NCBI RefSeq assembly: GCF_010211755.1
Contig: NZ_PDWR01000013.1
Span: forward strand, 1 to 64,000
DNA from: Pseudoxanthomonas sangjuensis
GTDB taxonomy: Bacteria; Pseudomonadota; Gammaproteobacteria; Xanthomonadales; Xanthomonadaceae
DNA length: 64,000 bases
Reading direction: 5' to 3'
The notes below the pieces were generated by a model, which was given only the letters and a program-made list of their open reading frames with translations, did not search any database and was not told the DNA's origin. Position numbers and translations under genes: made by a program. Below, in pieces: positions 25,852-34,596 of the stretch; positions within the stretch are counted from its first letter, which is position 1, and every line of letters starts with the position of its first letter.

Positions 25852-26333
25852 AGGCGCGTCACCGTCGTGATCCTCTGCGCCGGGTCGCCGTTGGCGCGCG
25901 TGTCGTCCCATTGCACGGTGACTTCGCATTCGACGCTGCCGCACACCACCGTGGCGCACGCCGAACTGCCCACCGTGCCCTTCAGCGAAGCGATCCAGTC
26001 GGCGAGATCGTTCATGGCGAGCGTGCCCCGGTCGGGCGGGGAACAGGTCATCGTCGTGAGGTTGTACCTGCCGATGATCGCCTCCTCGCGATTGGCGCGC
26101 ATCGCGTCGAGGATGGCGTACGCGGCTATCGTCGCCTGGCTGCGTTCCAGGGAGCTCTGGCTGTTGCGCAACGCGGTCATCTGCAGGGCGGCGATGCCGA
26201 GTACGCCGAAGGCCAGCACGATGATCGCGATCAGGGCCTCGATCAGGCCGGCGCCGCGGGCATGCCGCAACCCGGCGAACTCCCGTCGTCCACGCATGCG
26301 GCGAAGCCGCGACTTGTCGTTGCTGTTTTTCAC
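25848..26333 (-). CDS. pilV: Minor pilin PilV
   Basis: The 161-residue prepilin has a leader ending in HARG, then AGLIEALIAIIVLAFGVLGIAALQ; cleavage before AGLIE puts the glutamate at +5. The start GTG 26333 is chosen because it forms a GTGA overlap with the fimT stop and has a GGGGGA site 6 bases upstream; an ATG at 26297 is an alternative. A C-terminal domain with paired cysteines follows (TCSPPD, ACATVVCGSVEC). Part of the type IV pilus priming complex. Confidence 0.88.
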   Translation of the reverse strand: MKNSNDKSRLRRMRGRREFAGLRHARGAGLIEALIAIIVLAFGVLGIAALQMTALRNSQSSLERSQATIAAYAILDAMRANREEAIIGRYNLTTMTCSPPDRGTLAMNDLADWIASLKGTVGSSACATVVCGSVECEVTVQWDDTRANGDPAQRITTVTRL

Positions 26334-26905
26334 GGCCTGTCCCCCGGTGTGGGGCATTCGCCGGCGGCGTTTACCCTGTTGGAGCGGATCCTGCTTCCCG
26401 AGCCGATGCTCACGAGGCGGGCGTTTTCCTGGGGACGCGTCGTGGGCAGGCACAGGCTGACGGTGGCATTGAGCAGGTTGCCCCCCGCGTCCCGCGCGAA
26501 GCCATCGGCATTGAAGGCGACCCCGTTGGCGAATGCGGCACTGGGCAGCATCCGCACCTGCCCCGGCAGGCTGGCCCGCCGCAGCAACCGTTCGTTTGCC
26601 CCCAGGGCCCCGTCGCGATCCGCGTCCAGGAAGACGATCCAGCCGCTCGAGCCTGCGGGGTTGCAGGCGGGCAAGGCGGCATCCGGATCGGCGCTCATGC
26701 AGGCCACGGCGCGGCGGTTGCCGCGGATCGCTTCGAGTCGCGCCGACTGCAGCGTGGCGACGGTTTCGTTGGTCGCAGCCCGTAACCGGTTGTTGTTGAT
26801 GATCGCCCCCATGCTGGGAGTGGCGGCCGCGGCAAGGATGGCCAGCACGGCCACGGCGATCATCAGCTCGACAAGCGTGAACCCGCGTTCGAGGCGGATC
26901 GACAT
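26330..26905 (-). CDS. fimT: Minor pilin FimT/FimU (GspH family)
   Basis: The 191-residue prepilin has a short leader ending at G8, then FTLVELMIAVAVLAILAAAATPSM, followed by RLRAATNETVATLQSARLEAIRGN, typical of GspH/FimT. It heads the operon fimT-pilV-pilW-pilX-pilY1-pilE, in which the first four genes overlap by 4 bp. The C-terminal domain has two cysteines near the end (SLCLPT, GECPTP). A FimT homologue has been shown to bind DNA in some xanthomonads, but nothing here decides between FimT and FimU. Confidence 0.88.
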   Translation of the reverse strand: MSIRLERGFTLVELMIAVAVLAILAAAATPSMGAIINNNRLRAATNETVATLQSARLEAIRGNRRAVACMSADPDAALPACNPAGSSGWIVFLDADRDGALGANERLLRRASLPGQVRMLPSAAFANGVAFNADGFARDAGGNLLNATVSLCLPTTRPQENARLVSIGSGSRIRSNRVNAAGECPTPGDRP

Positions 26906-26924
26906 GCATATCCCCCGGCGTCAC

Positions 26925-26944
26925 TCCCCAAATTACATTGGGGA
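26925..26944 (-). promoter_or_regulatory. Inverted repeat over the fimT promoter region
   Basis: TCCCCAA and TTGGGGA flank ATTACA, which reads TGTAAT on the minus strand and is a possible -10 box. TTGACA occurs further upstream on the same strand (26973-26968) but too far away for standard spacing. The 7-bp arms around a candidate promoter core look like a possible operator. It lies about 20-40 bp upstream of the fimT ATG. Confidence 0.4.
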
Positions 26945-27060
26945 TAGTCGCTGAACGGGCAAAACGATGTCAACCGATCAGCATGACAGGTCACCGGCTT
27001 TTGTTGTGACCGGCACCCTGATTCTGGCGACGACCGGTACTATCCGGACGACAAGCGTTC

Positions 27061-27088
27061 GGATTGCCCGGCCCGGGCCGGGCAATCC
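27061..27088. terminator. Perfect 28-bp palindrome after fumarase
   Basis: GGATTGCCCGGCCC is followed directly by its reverse complement, giving a strong stem about 27 bp downstream of the fumarase stop on the minus strand. A second G/C hairpin lies beside it (GGGGG-AAA-GCCCC at about 27091-27105). No T-tract is present, so it is a candidate rho-independent or processing-type terminator. Confidence 0.55.
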
Positions 27089-27115
27089 GGGGGGGAAAGC
27101 CCCCATCCCGCCCCC

Positions 27116-28702
27116 TTACGCCACCCCCACCGGGATCTTGCCGATCCGGGCCTGCCATTCGCGCGGGCCGGTCTGGTGCACCGACTCGCCGCTGGAATCG
27201 ACCGCGACGGTCACCGGCATGTCCTTGACCTCGAATTCGTAGATCGCCTCCATGCCCAGGTCGGCGAAGCCGACGACCCTGGCCGCCTTGATCGCCTTCG
27301 ACACCAGGTAGGCCGAGCCGCCGACCGCCATCAGGTACACCGACTTGTGCCTGCGGATCGCCTCGATCGCCGCCGGGCCGCGTTCGGCCTTGCCGATCAT
27401 GCCCAGCAGGCCGGTCTGCGCCAGCACCTGCTCGGTGAACTTGTCCATGCGCGTGGCGGTGGTCGGGCCGGCCGGGCCGACGACTTCGTCGCGCACCGGA
27501 TCGACCGGGCCGACGTAGTAGATGAAGCGGCCATTGAAGTCGACCGGCAGCGGCTCGCCCTTGTTCAGCATGTCGACCATGCGCTTGTGCGCGGCGTCGC
27601 GGCCGGTCAGCAGCTTGCCATTGAGCAGCAGCACTTCGCCCGGCTTGAAGCCGGCGACCTCCTCGCGGGTGAGCGTATCGAGGTTCACCCGGCGCGCGTT
27701 CTGCGGGTTGTAGGTCAGCTTCGGCCAGTCCTCCAGCGACGGCGGGTCCAACGCGACCGGGCCGCTGCCATCCAGGGTGAAATGCGCGTGGCGGGGGGCG
27801 GCGCAGTTCGGGATCATCGCCACCGGCAGGTTGGCCGCGTGGGTCGGGTAATCCCTGATCTTGATGTCCAGCACCGTGGTCAGGCCGCCCAGACCCTGCG
27901 CGCCGATGCCCAGCGCGTTGACCTTTTCGTACAGTTCGAGGCGCAGTTCTTCGAGGCGGTTCGACGGGCCGCGCGCGATGAGGTCCTGGATGTCGATCGG
28001 CTCCATCAGCGCTTCCTTCGCCAGCAGCATCGCCTTCTCGGCGGTGCCGCCGATGCCGATGCCAAGCATGCCCGGCGGGCACCAGCCGGCGCCCATGGTC
28101 GGCACGGTCTTCAGCACCCAGTCGACGATCGAGTCGGACGGATTGAGCATGGCGAACTTCGACTTCGCTTCCGAACCGCCGCCCTTGGCCGCGACGATCA
28201 CGTCGACGGTATTGCCCGGCACGATCTTGACGTTGACCACCGCCGGGGTGTTGTCCCGGGTATTGAGGCGCTTGCCGGCCGGATCGGCCAGCACCGAGGC
28301 GCGCAGCTTGTTGTCCGGATGGTTGTAGGCGCGGCGCACGCCTTCGTTGGCCATGTCCTCGACGCCCATCGTGGCGTCGTCCCAGCGCACGTTCATGCCG
28401 ACTTCGAGGAACACGGTGACGATGCCGGTGTCCTGGCAGATCGGGCGATGCCCCTCGGCGCACATGCGCGAGTTGATCAGGATCTGCGCCATCGCGTCCT
28501 TGGCCGCGGGCGACTGCTCGCGCTCGTAGGCCGCGGCGAGGTTCCGGATGTAGTCGACCGGATGGTAGTAGCTGATGTACTGCAGGGCGTCGGCGACCGA
28601 CTGGATCAGATCTTCCTGCTTGATGGAAACCGGGGCATGGGACACGGACTGGGTGGAAGAACTCACGGCTGGCTCGGCGGCTGACGGGGAAATCCCCGTC
28701 AT
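27116..28702 (-). CDS. Class I fumarate hydratase
   Basis: The 528-residue iron-sulfur fumarase (FumA/FumB type) interconverts fumarate and malate. The N-terminal catalytic domain contains CQDTG, GWCPPGMLGIG and PNCAAPRHAHF, whose cysteines fit the three [4Fe-4S] ligands of class I enzymes. The C-terminal beta domain begins near LTREEVAGFKPGEVLLLNG and ends IGKIPVGVA. The start is uncertain: ATG 28702 has no ribosome site and the family normally begins near VSIKQEDLIQSV, so a GTG 30-60 bp downstream is possible. It is oriented away from the DUF3224 gene. Confidence 0.93.
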   Translation of the reverse strand: MTGISPSAAEPAVSSSTQSVSHAPVSIKQEDLIQSVADALQYISYYHPVDYIRNLAAAYEREQSPAAKDAMAQILINSRMCAEGHRPICQDTGIVTVFLEVGMNVRWDDATMGVEDMANEGVRRAYNHPDNKLRASVLADPAGKRLNTRDNTPAVVNVKIVPGNTVDVIVAAKGGGSEAKSKFAMLNPSDSIVDWVLKTVPTMGAGWCPPGMLGIGIGGTAEKAMLLAKEALMEPIDIQDLIARGPSNRLEELRLELYEKVNALGIGAQGLGGLTTVLDIKIRDYPTHAANLPVAMIPNCAAPRHAHFTLDGSGPVALDPPSLEDWPKLTYNPQNARRVNLDTLTREEVAGFKPGEVLLLNGKLLTGRDAAHKRMVDMLNKGEPLPVDFNGRFIYYVGPVDPVRDEVVGPAGPTTATRMDKFTEQVLAQTGLLGMIGKAERGPAAIEAIRRHKSVYLMAVGGSAYLVSKAIKAARVVGFADLGMEAIYEFEVKDMPVTVAVDSSGESVHQTGPREWQARIGKIPVGVA

Positions 28703-28853
28703 TTTAAGCCACTGCCGTGTTCCGGACACATGCCGCCGCCGGCATTTCCCGGCAACGTAGCCGCCACGCGACCGAAACATGAGCGAATGCACGGCCCCCG
28801 CTGTCGGCCCGAAACGCGCGTATCGTGTCCGGGCGCCCTGCCGGAGCACCCCG

Positions 28854-29345
28854 ATGAAAATCCTCGCCGCTTGCCTGCTGCTGCTCGCCGCTCCAGTATC
28901 CGCGGCGGGAGTAAAGGAGACCACGCCCATGCACGCCACCGGCACCTTCGACGTCAAGGTCAAGCCGCAGCAGCCCGACAACGACGATGCGAAGGCCGCC
29001 GGCCTGGCGCGGCTGGCGCTGGACAAGAAATTCCATGGCGCGCTGGAAGGCGAAAGCCACGGCGAGATGCTCGCCCTCGGCGACGGCACGACCGCAGGCG
29101 CCTACGTCGCCATCGAGACGGTCAGCGGCAGGCTCGACGGCCGCGAAGGCAGTTTCGGGCTGGTCCACCGTGCGCTGATGCGCGACGGCAAACCGGAGCA
29201 ATGGTCGATCCTGGTCGTGCCGGGCTCGGGCACCGGCGGACTGGCCGGGATCGACGGCGAATTGACGATCACCATCGCCAACGGCGTGCATTCCTACGAC
29301 CTGAGCTACACGTTGCCCGCCGCGGCGCCGCAGGCCGCGAGGTAG
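28854..29345 (+). CDS. DUF3224 protein with signal peptide
   Basis: This 163-residue protein has a signal peptide MKILAACLLLLAAPVSAAG, then a single DUF3224 domain: ATGTFDVKVKP, ARLALDKKFHGALEGES and GTGGLAGIDGELTI. The fold is a small allene-oxide-cyclase-like barrel. A GGAG site fits ATG 28854. Family members without a signal are common, so the exported form is a variant. No reaction is known. It precedes the ABC transporter gene by 36 bp. Confidence 0.78.
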   Translation: MKILAACLLLLAAPVSAAGVKETTPMHATGTFDVKVKPQQPDNDDAKAAGLARLALDKKFHGALEGESHGEMLALGDGTTAGAYVAIETVSGRLDGREGSFGLVHRALMRDGKPEQWSILVVPGSGTGGLAGIDGELTITIANGVHSYDLSYTLPAAAPQAAR

Positions 29346-29381
29346 CTCGCGCCCCCACCGCCATCCGTGCACAATGCCGGC

Positions 29382-31295
29382 ATGGCGGACACGGCGATCC
29401 CGGCTTCGGGCAAGGACAGCGGAGGCAACGGCCCCAAGCCGCAGCCCAGCCAGCGCAGCAACAAGCCCAGCATGCGCGAGCGCTTCGACGCGATGCGCAA
29501 CCTGCCGCCGTTCCTCAGGCAGATCTGGGCAACCAGCCCCGGCCTGACCCTGCTCGGCATCGGCCTGCGCCTGGTCCGCGCGCTGCTGCCCATCGTCACC
29601 CTGTACATCGGGAAATTGATCATCGACGAAGCGGTGCGCCTGGTCGACCTGGGCCTGCGCTTCGATTCGATCCCCGACGCCTGGCGCAGCGGCCAGCTCG
29701 ACCACCTGCTGTGGCTGCTGGTCGCCGAGTTCGCGCTGGCGATCCTGTCCGACCTGCTCGGGCGCATGGTCAGCTACGCCGACGGCCTGCTGTCGGAGCT
29801 GTTCAACAACGCCACCAGCATCCGCCTGATGGAACACGCGGCAACGCTGGACCTGGAGGACTTCGAGGACCCCGACCTGCAGGACAAGCTGGAACGCGCG
29901 CGCCGGCAGACCATGGGACGCAGCAACCTGATGAGCCAGTTGTTCGGGCAGGCGCAGGACGCGATCACCGTGATCAGCTTCGGCGCCGGCCTGCTGGTCT
30001 ATGCGCCATGGCTGATCGTGCTGCTCGCCATCGCGCTGGTCCCGGCCTTCGTCGGCGAATCGCATTTCAACGCGGCGGGCTATTCGCTCAACTTCCACTG
30101 GACGCCGGAGCGGCGCCAGCTCGAATACATCCGCCAGGCCGGCGCCAGCGTGGAGACGGCGAAAGAGGTCAAGATCTTCAACCTCAACCGCTTCCTGATC
30201 GAGCGCTACCGCACGCTGGCGACCAAGTTCTACCTGGCCAACCGCGCCCTCGCCCGGCGCCGCGCGGTCTGGGGCACGCTGCTCGCCGCGCTGGGCACGC
30301 TGGGCTACTACGTCGCCTACGCCTACATCTGCTGGCGCACCGTGCGCGGCGACTTCAGCATCGGCGACCTGACCTTCCTCGCCGGCAGCTTCCGCCGCCT
30401 GCGCCAGTTGCTGGAAGGGCTGCTGATCGGTTTCTCGCAGGTCGCCGGGCAGGCGCTGTACCTCGACGACCTGTTCTCGTTCTTCGAGATCGAGCCCGAA
30501 ATCAGATCGCCGGCGAATCCCGCGCCGTTCCCGAAGCCGATCCGGCAGGGTTTCGTGTTCGACGACGTCGGCTTCCGCTATCCCGACGCCGAGCGCTGGG
30601 CGGTGCGCAACCTGTCGTTCGAGCTGAAGGCGGGCGAAGTGCTGGCGCTGGTCGGCGAGAACGGCGCCGGCAAGACCACGCTGGTCAAGCTGCTGGCGCG
30701 GCTGTACGACCCGGACGAGGGCCGCATCCTGCTCGACGGCCGCGACCTGCGCGACTACGACATCGACGAACTGCGCGCCAACATCGGCGTGATCTTCCAG
30801 GATTTCGTCCGCTACAACCTGACCGCCGGCGAGAACATCGGCGTCGGCCAGATCGACGCGATGGACGACCGCGAGCGCATCCGCCACGCCGCCGAACGCG
30901 GCATGGCCGACGAGGTGGTCGCCTCGCTGGCGAAGGGCTACGAGCAGCCGATCGGCCGCCGCTTCAAGGACGGCGTCGATCTGTCCGGCGGCCAGTGGCA
31001 GAAGATCGCGATCGCCCGTGCCTACATGCGCGATGCGCAGGTGATGATCCTCGACGAGCCGACCGCGGCGCTGGACGCGCGCGCCGAATACGAGGTGTTC
31101 CAGCGCTTCAAGGAACTGTCCGACGAGCGCACCGCGGTGCTGATCTCGCACCGCTTCTCCAGCGTGCGCATGGCCGACCGCATCCTGGTCCTCAACGAGG
31201 GGCGCGTGGAAGCCAGCGGCACCCACGAGCAGCTGATGGCGCAGGGCGGGCGCTATGCCGAGCTGTTCGAACTGCAGGCGGCGGGCTACCGCTGA
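29382..31295 (+). CDS. ABC exporter, fused permease and ATPase
   Basis: This 637-residue half-transporter has a six-helix N-terminal domain (about 50-350) and a C-terminal ATPase (about 385-630). ATPase motifs are Walker A GENGAGKTT, Q-loop FQDF, signature LSGGQWQK, Walker B VMILDEPTAALD and the switch histidine in ISHRFSS. It resembles multidrug, lipid or peptide exporters and would act as a dimer. The start is taken as ATG 29382; CACAAT ends 7 bp before it, a possible leaderless start. No dedicated substrate gene is adjacent. Confidence 0.85.
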   Translation: MADTAIPASGKDSGGNGPKPQPSQRSNKPSMRERFDAMRNLPPFLRQIWATSPGLTLLGIGLRLVRALLPIVTLYIGKLIIDEAVRLVDLGLRFDSIPDAWRSGQLDHLLWLLVAEFALAILSDLLGRMVSYADGLLSELFNNATSIRLMEHAATLDLEDFEDPDLQDKLERARRQTMGRSNLMSQLFGQAQDAITVISFGAGLLVYAPWLIVLLAIALVPAFVGESHFNAAGYSLNFHWTPERRQLEYIRQAGASVETAKEVKIFNLNRFLIERYRTLATKFYLANRALARRRAVWGTLLAALGTLGYYVAYAYICWRTVRGDFSIGDLTFLAGSFRRLRQLLEGLLIGFSQVAGQALYLDDLFSFFEIEPEIRSPANPAPFPKPIRQGFVFDDVGFRYPDAERWAVRNLSFELKAGEVLALVGENGAGKTTLVKLLARLYDPDEGRILLDGRDLRDYDIDELRANIGVIFQDFVRYNLTAGENIGVGQIDAMDDRERIRHAAERGMADEVVASLAKGYEQPIGRRFKDGVDLSGGQWQKIAIARAYMRDAQVMILDEPTAALDARAEYEVFQRFKELSDERTAVLISHRFSSVRMADRILVLNEGRVEASGTHEQLMAQGGRYAELFELQAAGYR

Positions 31296-31316
31296 CCCCT
31301 ATCGGAGAAACGCGCG

Positions 31317-32045
31317 ATGGCAGATCCCAGACAGGCCGCAAGACTGGCATTGTTGATCGACGCGGACAACGCCGACCCCAAGCGGATATCCGAACTGCTC
31401 GCCGAGATCGCCAAATACGGCAATGCCGGCGTGCGCCGTGCCTACGGCAACTGGACCACGGGCCATCTCTCCGGCTGGAAATCGGGACTGCTGGATCATT
31501 CGATCCAGCCCATCCAGCAGTTCAGCTACACCACCGGCAAGAACGCAACAGACAGCGCGCTGATCATCGATGCGATGGACCTGCTGTACACCGGCCGCCT
31601 GGACGGCTTCTGCATCGTGTCCAGCGACAGCGACTTCACCCGGCTGGCGGCCAGGATCCGTGAGCAGGGCCTGACCGTATACGGGTTCGGGGAACGCAAG
31701 ACCCCCACGGCATTCGTCGCCGCCTGCGACAAATTCATCTACACCGAGAACCTCGGCGACAAGCCGGCCGCCAAGGGCGACGCGCCCAAGGGAAGTTCGC
31801 TGAAAGGCGACAGCAAGCTGGATGCGCTGCTCAGGGGCGCGATGGAAGCCGCCTCGGACGACGCAGGCTGGGCCCACTTGGGCGCGGTCGGCAGCAACCT
31901 GATCCGGCTCGCTCCGGATTTCGACCCGCGTACCTATGGTTACAGGAAGCTCAAGGACCTGGTGGCCGCGCACCCTGCCTACGTGGTAGACGAGCGCCTG
32001 GATACGGAAGGAAAGCCCGGCGCGATCTACATCCGGGGAAAATGA
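31317..32045 (+). CDS. NYN-domain (LabA/PIN-like) protein with OST-HTH domain
   Basis: The 242-residue protein starts with an NYN RNase-like domain: ALLIDADNADPK, DSALIIDAMDLLYTG and FCIVSSDSDFTRLAARIREQG, which place the acidic metal residues of the PIN/NYN active site. After a Lys/Gly linker (about 150-165) comes an OST-HTH/LOTUS-like domain (LDALLRGAMEAA, GWAHLGAVGSNLIRLAPDFDPRTYGYRKLKDLV). This domain pair is thought to act on RNA. It is 21 bp after the ABC exporter gene. No biological role is proven for bacterial members. Confidence 0.87.
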   Translation: MADPRQAARLALLIDADNADPKRISELLAEIAKYGNAGVRRAYGNWTTGHLSGWKSGLLDHSIQPIQQFSYTTGKNATDSALIIDAMDLLYTGRLDGFCIVSSDSDFTRLAARIREQGLTVYGFGERKTPTAFVAACDKFIYTENLGDKPAAKGDAPKGSSLKGDSKLDALLRGAMEAASDDAGWAHLGAVGSNLIRLAPDFDPRTYGYRKLKDLVAAHPAYVVDERLDTEGKPGAIYIRGK

Positions 32046-32069
32046 TCGAATGCCGACGGACTGCATGCC

Positions 32070-32522
32070 ATGAACGACCATGCCCCCGACATCAATGCCC
32101 TGCTGCAGTCGAAGTTCCCGACCGGACTGGGGCTGATGATCCCGCCGCCCTGCCTGCTCGACATGCAGGGCGAATTCGTCGAATACGTCGAAGGCCAGTC
32201 GCTGACCGTGCGCTTTCCGGTCCTGCCGCGCTACCGCAATCCGATCGGCCACATGCAGGGCGGTTTCATCGTCGCCGCGCTGGACAACACGCTGGGGCCG
32301 TTCTCCTACCTGGTCGCGCCGCCCAACGCGACTGCATCGCTCAACACCCAATACCTGCGCCCGGTGACCGGCGAGCATGCCCACATCACCTGCACCGCGC
32401 GGCTGGTCGAGCGCACCCGCAACCAACTGTTCCTGTCCGGCGAGGCACGCGGTGCGGACGGCAAGGTGCTGGTCCTGTGCCAGGCGGTTTGCCAGATCCT
32501 GCCGCAGCAGCCTCCGGACTGA
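32070..32522 (+). CDS. Hotdog-fold thioesterase, PaaI-like
   Basis: The 150-residue single hotdog-fold protein has the PaaI-type core RNPIGHMQGGFIVAALDNTLGPF and LNTQYLRPVTGEHAHITCTARLVERTRN. This family cleaves acyl-CoA thioesters; the aspartate in ALDNT is the likely general base. Starting at ATG 32070, it is 24 bp after the NYN gene on the same strand and converges with the omega-amidase gene, leaving 9 bp. Substrate unknown. Confidence 0.85.
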   Translation: MNDHAPDINALLQSKFPTGLGLMIPPPCLLDMQGEFVEYVEGQSLTVRFPVLPRYRNPIGHMQGGFIVAALDNTLGPFSYLVAPPNATASLNTQYLRPVTGEHAHITCTARLVERTRNQLFLSGEARGADGKVLVLCQAVCQILPQQPPD

Positions 32523-32531
32523 ACCGGGATT

Positions 32532-33329
32532 TCAACGCAGCTCGAAGTCGTCCGCGTCCAGCATGGCCGGGAAGCGTTCGCGCCAGGCCTTGAGGTCGGC
32601 CGCGGAAATCGTCGTCGTCGCCACCGCCTCGCCTTCCGGGATTTCCAGCAGCGGCTGGCCGAGGAAGTCGATGACCGCGCTGTCGCCGGAATAGTCGAGG
32701 TCGTTGCCGTCGCGACCGGCGCGGTTGACCGCGGCCACGTAGCACAGGTTCTCGATGGCGCGCGCGCGCAGCAGGGTCTTCCAGGCATGGGCGCGCGACG
32801 CCGGCCAGTTGGCGACGAAGATCTGCAGGTCGAAATCGAGTTGCCCCGGCCGTTCGACGTCGTAGCGGTTGCGGCAGAACACCGGGAAGCGCAGGTCATA
32901 GCAGACCTGCGGGTTGATCCGCCAACCCTTCCACTCCACGCCCAGCCGTCCGCTGCCGGCGGCGTAGCGCTTGTGCTCGCCGGCATAGCGGAACAGGTGG
33001 CGCTTGTCGTAGTGCGCCAGCCCGCCGTCCGGCGTGGCCCACAGCAGGCGGTTGAATACGCCCTGCTCCGTGCGCAGTTGCACGCTGCCGGTGACCGCGG
33101 CGTCGAGCCGCTTCGCCTGCTCGACGATCCACGCCACGGTCGGCCCATCCATGCCCTCAGCCCTGTCGATGGCGTCGTTGGAGAAGCCGCTGGTGAAGGT
33201 CTCCGGCAGCACGACCAGGTCGGTCTTGCCCGCCAGCGGCACGATCAGGCCGCCGTAATAGTCGCGATTGCCGGCCGGGTCGTGCCAGCGGGTTTCGCCC
33301 TGGACGAGGGAAATGCGCAGGTCCTGCAT
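32532..33329 (-). CDS. Omega-amidase, YafV/NIT2-type nitrilase family
   Basis: The 265-residue carbon-nitrogen hydrolase has the Glu-Lys-Cys triad: E in VVLPETFTSGF, K in HYDKRHLF and C in NPQVCYDLRFPVFCRN. It closely resembles YafV, which hydrolyses 2-oxoglutaramate or 2-oxosuccinamate to the 2-oxoacid and ammonia. It lies directly downstream of a YbdL-type aminotransferase gene on the same strand. That pairing fits the known use of glutamine by the aminotransferase and clean-up of its keto product by the amidase. GGAG lies about 9 bases before ATG 33329. Confidence 0.88.
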   Translation of the reverse strand: MQDLRISLVQGETRWHDPAGNRDYYGGLIVPLAGKTDLVVLPETFTSGFSNDAIDRAEGMDGPTVAWIVEQAKRLDAAVTGSVQLRTEQGVFNRLLWATPDGGLAHYDKRHLFRYAGEHKRYAAGSGRLGVEWKGWRINPQVCYDLRFPVFCRNRYDVERPGQLDFDLQIFVANWPASRAHAWKTLLRARAIENLCYVAAVNRAGRDGNDLDYSGDSAVIDFLGQPLLEIPEGEAVATTTISAADLKAWRERFPAMLDADDFELR

Positions 33330-33382
33330 GGTGTTCGCTCCGACGCCATTTCCGCGGAAGCGGAAACGGGCAGCCAAAAAAA

Positions 33383-34528
33383 TTACAGCTTCTTCAAGCG
33401 CTCGATCGCCGCGTCCAGCGTCGCCGGGTTCTTGGCGAAGCACAGCCGCGCCAGGCGCTGGCCGGCGGGCGGGTTCTCGTAGAACGGCGACAGCGGGATC
33501 GCGGTGACGCCGTGCTCGACGGTCAGCCACTTGACGAATTCGAGGTCCGGCAGGTCGCTGACCGCCGAATAGTCGACCAGCTGGAAATACCCGCCCGGCA
33601 CCGGCAGCGGCTTCAGCTTCGTCGCGAGCAACTGCTCGCGGAAATGATCGCGCTTGGCCTGGTAGAACGCGCCCAGCTGCTCGTAGTGCTCCGGTTCGTC
33701 GCGGATCATCGCGGCGAACGCATGCTGGGCCGGGGCGAAGCTGCAGAACACGTTGTACTGGTGGACCTTGCGGAATTCCGCGCTCAGCGCCGGCGGTGCG
33801 ATCGCGTAGCCGATCTTCCAGCCGGTGCAGTGGTAGGTCTTGCCGAAGCTGGACACGACGAAGGCGCGTTCGCGCAGTTCCGGGTAACGCAACGCGGATT
33901 CGTGGCGGCGGCCGTCGAACACGATGTGTTCGTACACTTCGTCCGACAACAGGAAGATGTCGGTGCCGCGCAGGATATCGGCGAGCGCGCGCAGGTCGGC
34001 TTCGCCGAACATCGCGCCGGACGGGTTGTGCGGGCTGTTGACCATCAACATGCGGGTCTTCGGCGTGATCGCCGCCTGTACCCGGCTCCAGTCGACGGCG
34101 AAGGTCCGCGGGTCCATCGGCACGTGCACCGCTTTCGCGCCGGCCAGGTCGATCGCCGGCTCGTAGCAGTCGTAGGCCGGATCGAGCACGACCACTTCCT
34201 CGCCCGGACGCACCACCGCATGGATCGCGTTGAAGATCGCCTCGGTCGCGCCGCTGGTCACGGTGATCTCGGCATCGGTGTCGACCTGCGCGCCGTAGCA
34301 GGCCAGCGCCTTGGCGGCGATGGCCTGGCGCAACGCCGGCACGCCGGTCATCGGCGCGTACTGGTTGTGGCCGTCGCGCATGGCGCGGTCCAGCTCGTCG
34401 ACCAATCGCTGCGGCACGGCGAAATCGGGGAAGCCCTGGCCCAGGTTCACCGCCTTGTGCTCCGCCGCCATCTGCGACATCACGGTGAAGATGGTGGTGC
34501 CCACCTTGGGCAGCTTGGTCTGCAGCAT
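33383..34528 (-). CDS. Pyridoxal-phosphate aminotransferase, YbdL-type (methionine/KMTB)
   Basis: The 381-residue fold-type I aminotransferase resembles methionine aminotransferase YbdL. NLGQGFPDFAVPQ, MTGVPALRQAIAAK, NSPHNPSGAMF and SFGKTYHCTGWKIGYAIAP (Lys that forms the Schiff base) are the family blocks. YbdL-type enzymes convert 2-oxo-4-methylthiobutanoate to methionine in methionine salvage. ATG 34528 is chosen; it is 68 bp from the divergent DUF3293 gene. The next gene downstream on the same strand is the omega-amidase. Confidence 0.88.
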   Translation of the reverse strand: MLQTKLPKVGTTIFTVMSQMAAEHKAVNLGQGFPDFAVPQRLVDELDRAMRDGHNQYAPMTGVPALRQAIAAKALACYGAQVDTDAEITVTSGATEAIFNAIHAVVRPGEEVVVLDPAYDCYEPAIDLAGAKAVHVPMDPRTFAVDWSRVQAAITPKTRMLMVNSPHNPSGAMFGEADLRALADILRGTDIFLLSDEVYEHIVFDGRRHESALRYPELRERAFVVSSFGKTYHCTGWKIGYAIAPPALSAEFRKVHQYNVFCSFAPAQHAFAAMIRDEPEHYEQLGAFYQAKRDHFREQLLATKLKPLPVPGGYFQLVDYSAVSDLPDLEFVKWLTVEHGVTAIPLSPFYENPPAGQRLARLCFAKNPATLDAAIERLKKL

Positions 34529-34596
34529 CGCTCGATCCGTCGAAAGTCGCGGGGCTTCGCAGTTTACGCAATGTCGGCGACGCGCGATGATGGGCC

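Noticed and set aside
33349-33382. Hairpin and A-run between the aminotransferase and omega-amidase genes as a terminator
   Set aside because: On the minus strand the T-run comes before the hairpin, and on the plus strand no T follows it, so it does not fit a terminator in either direction.
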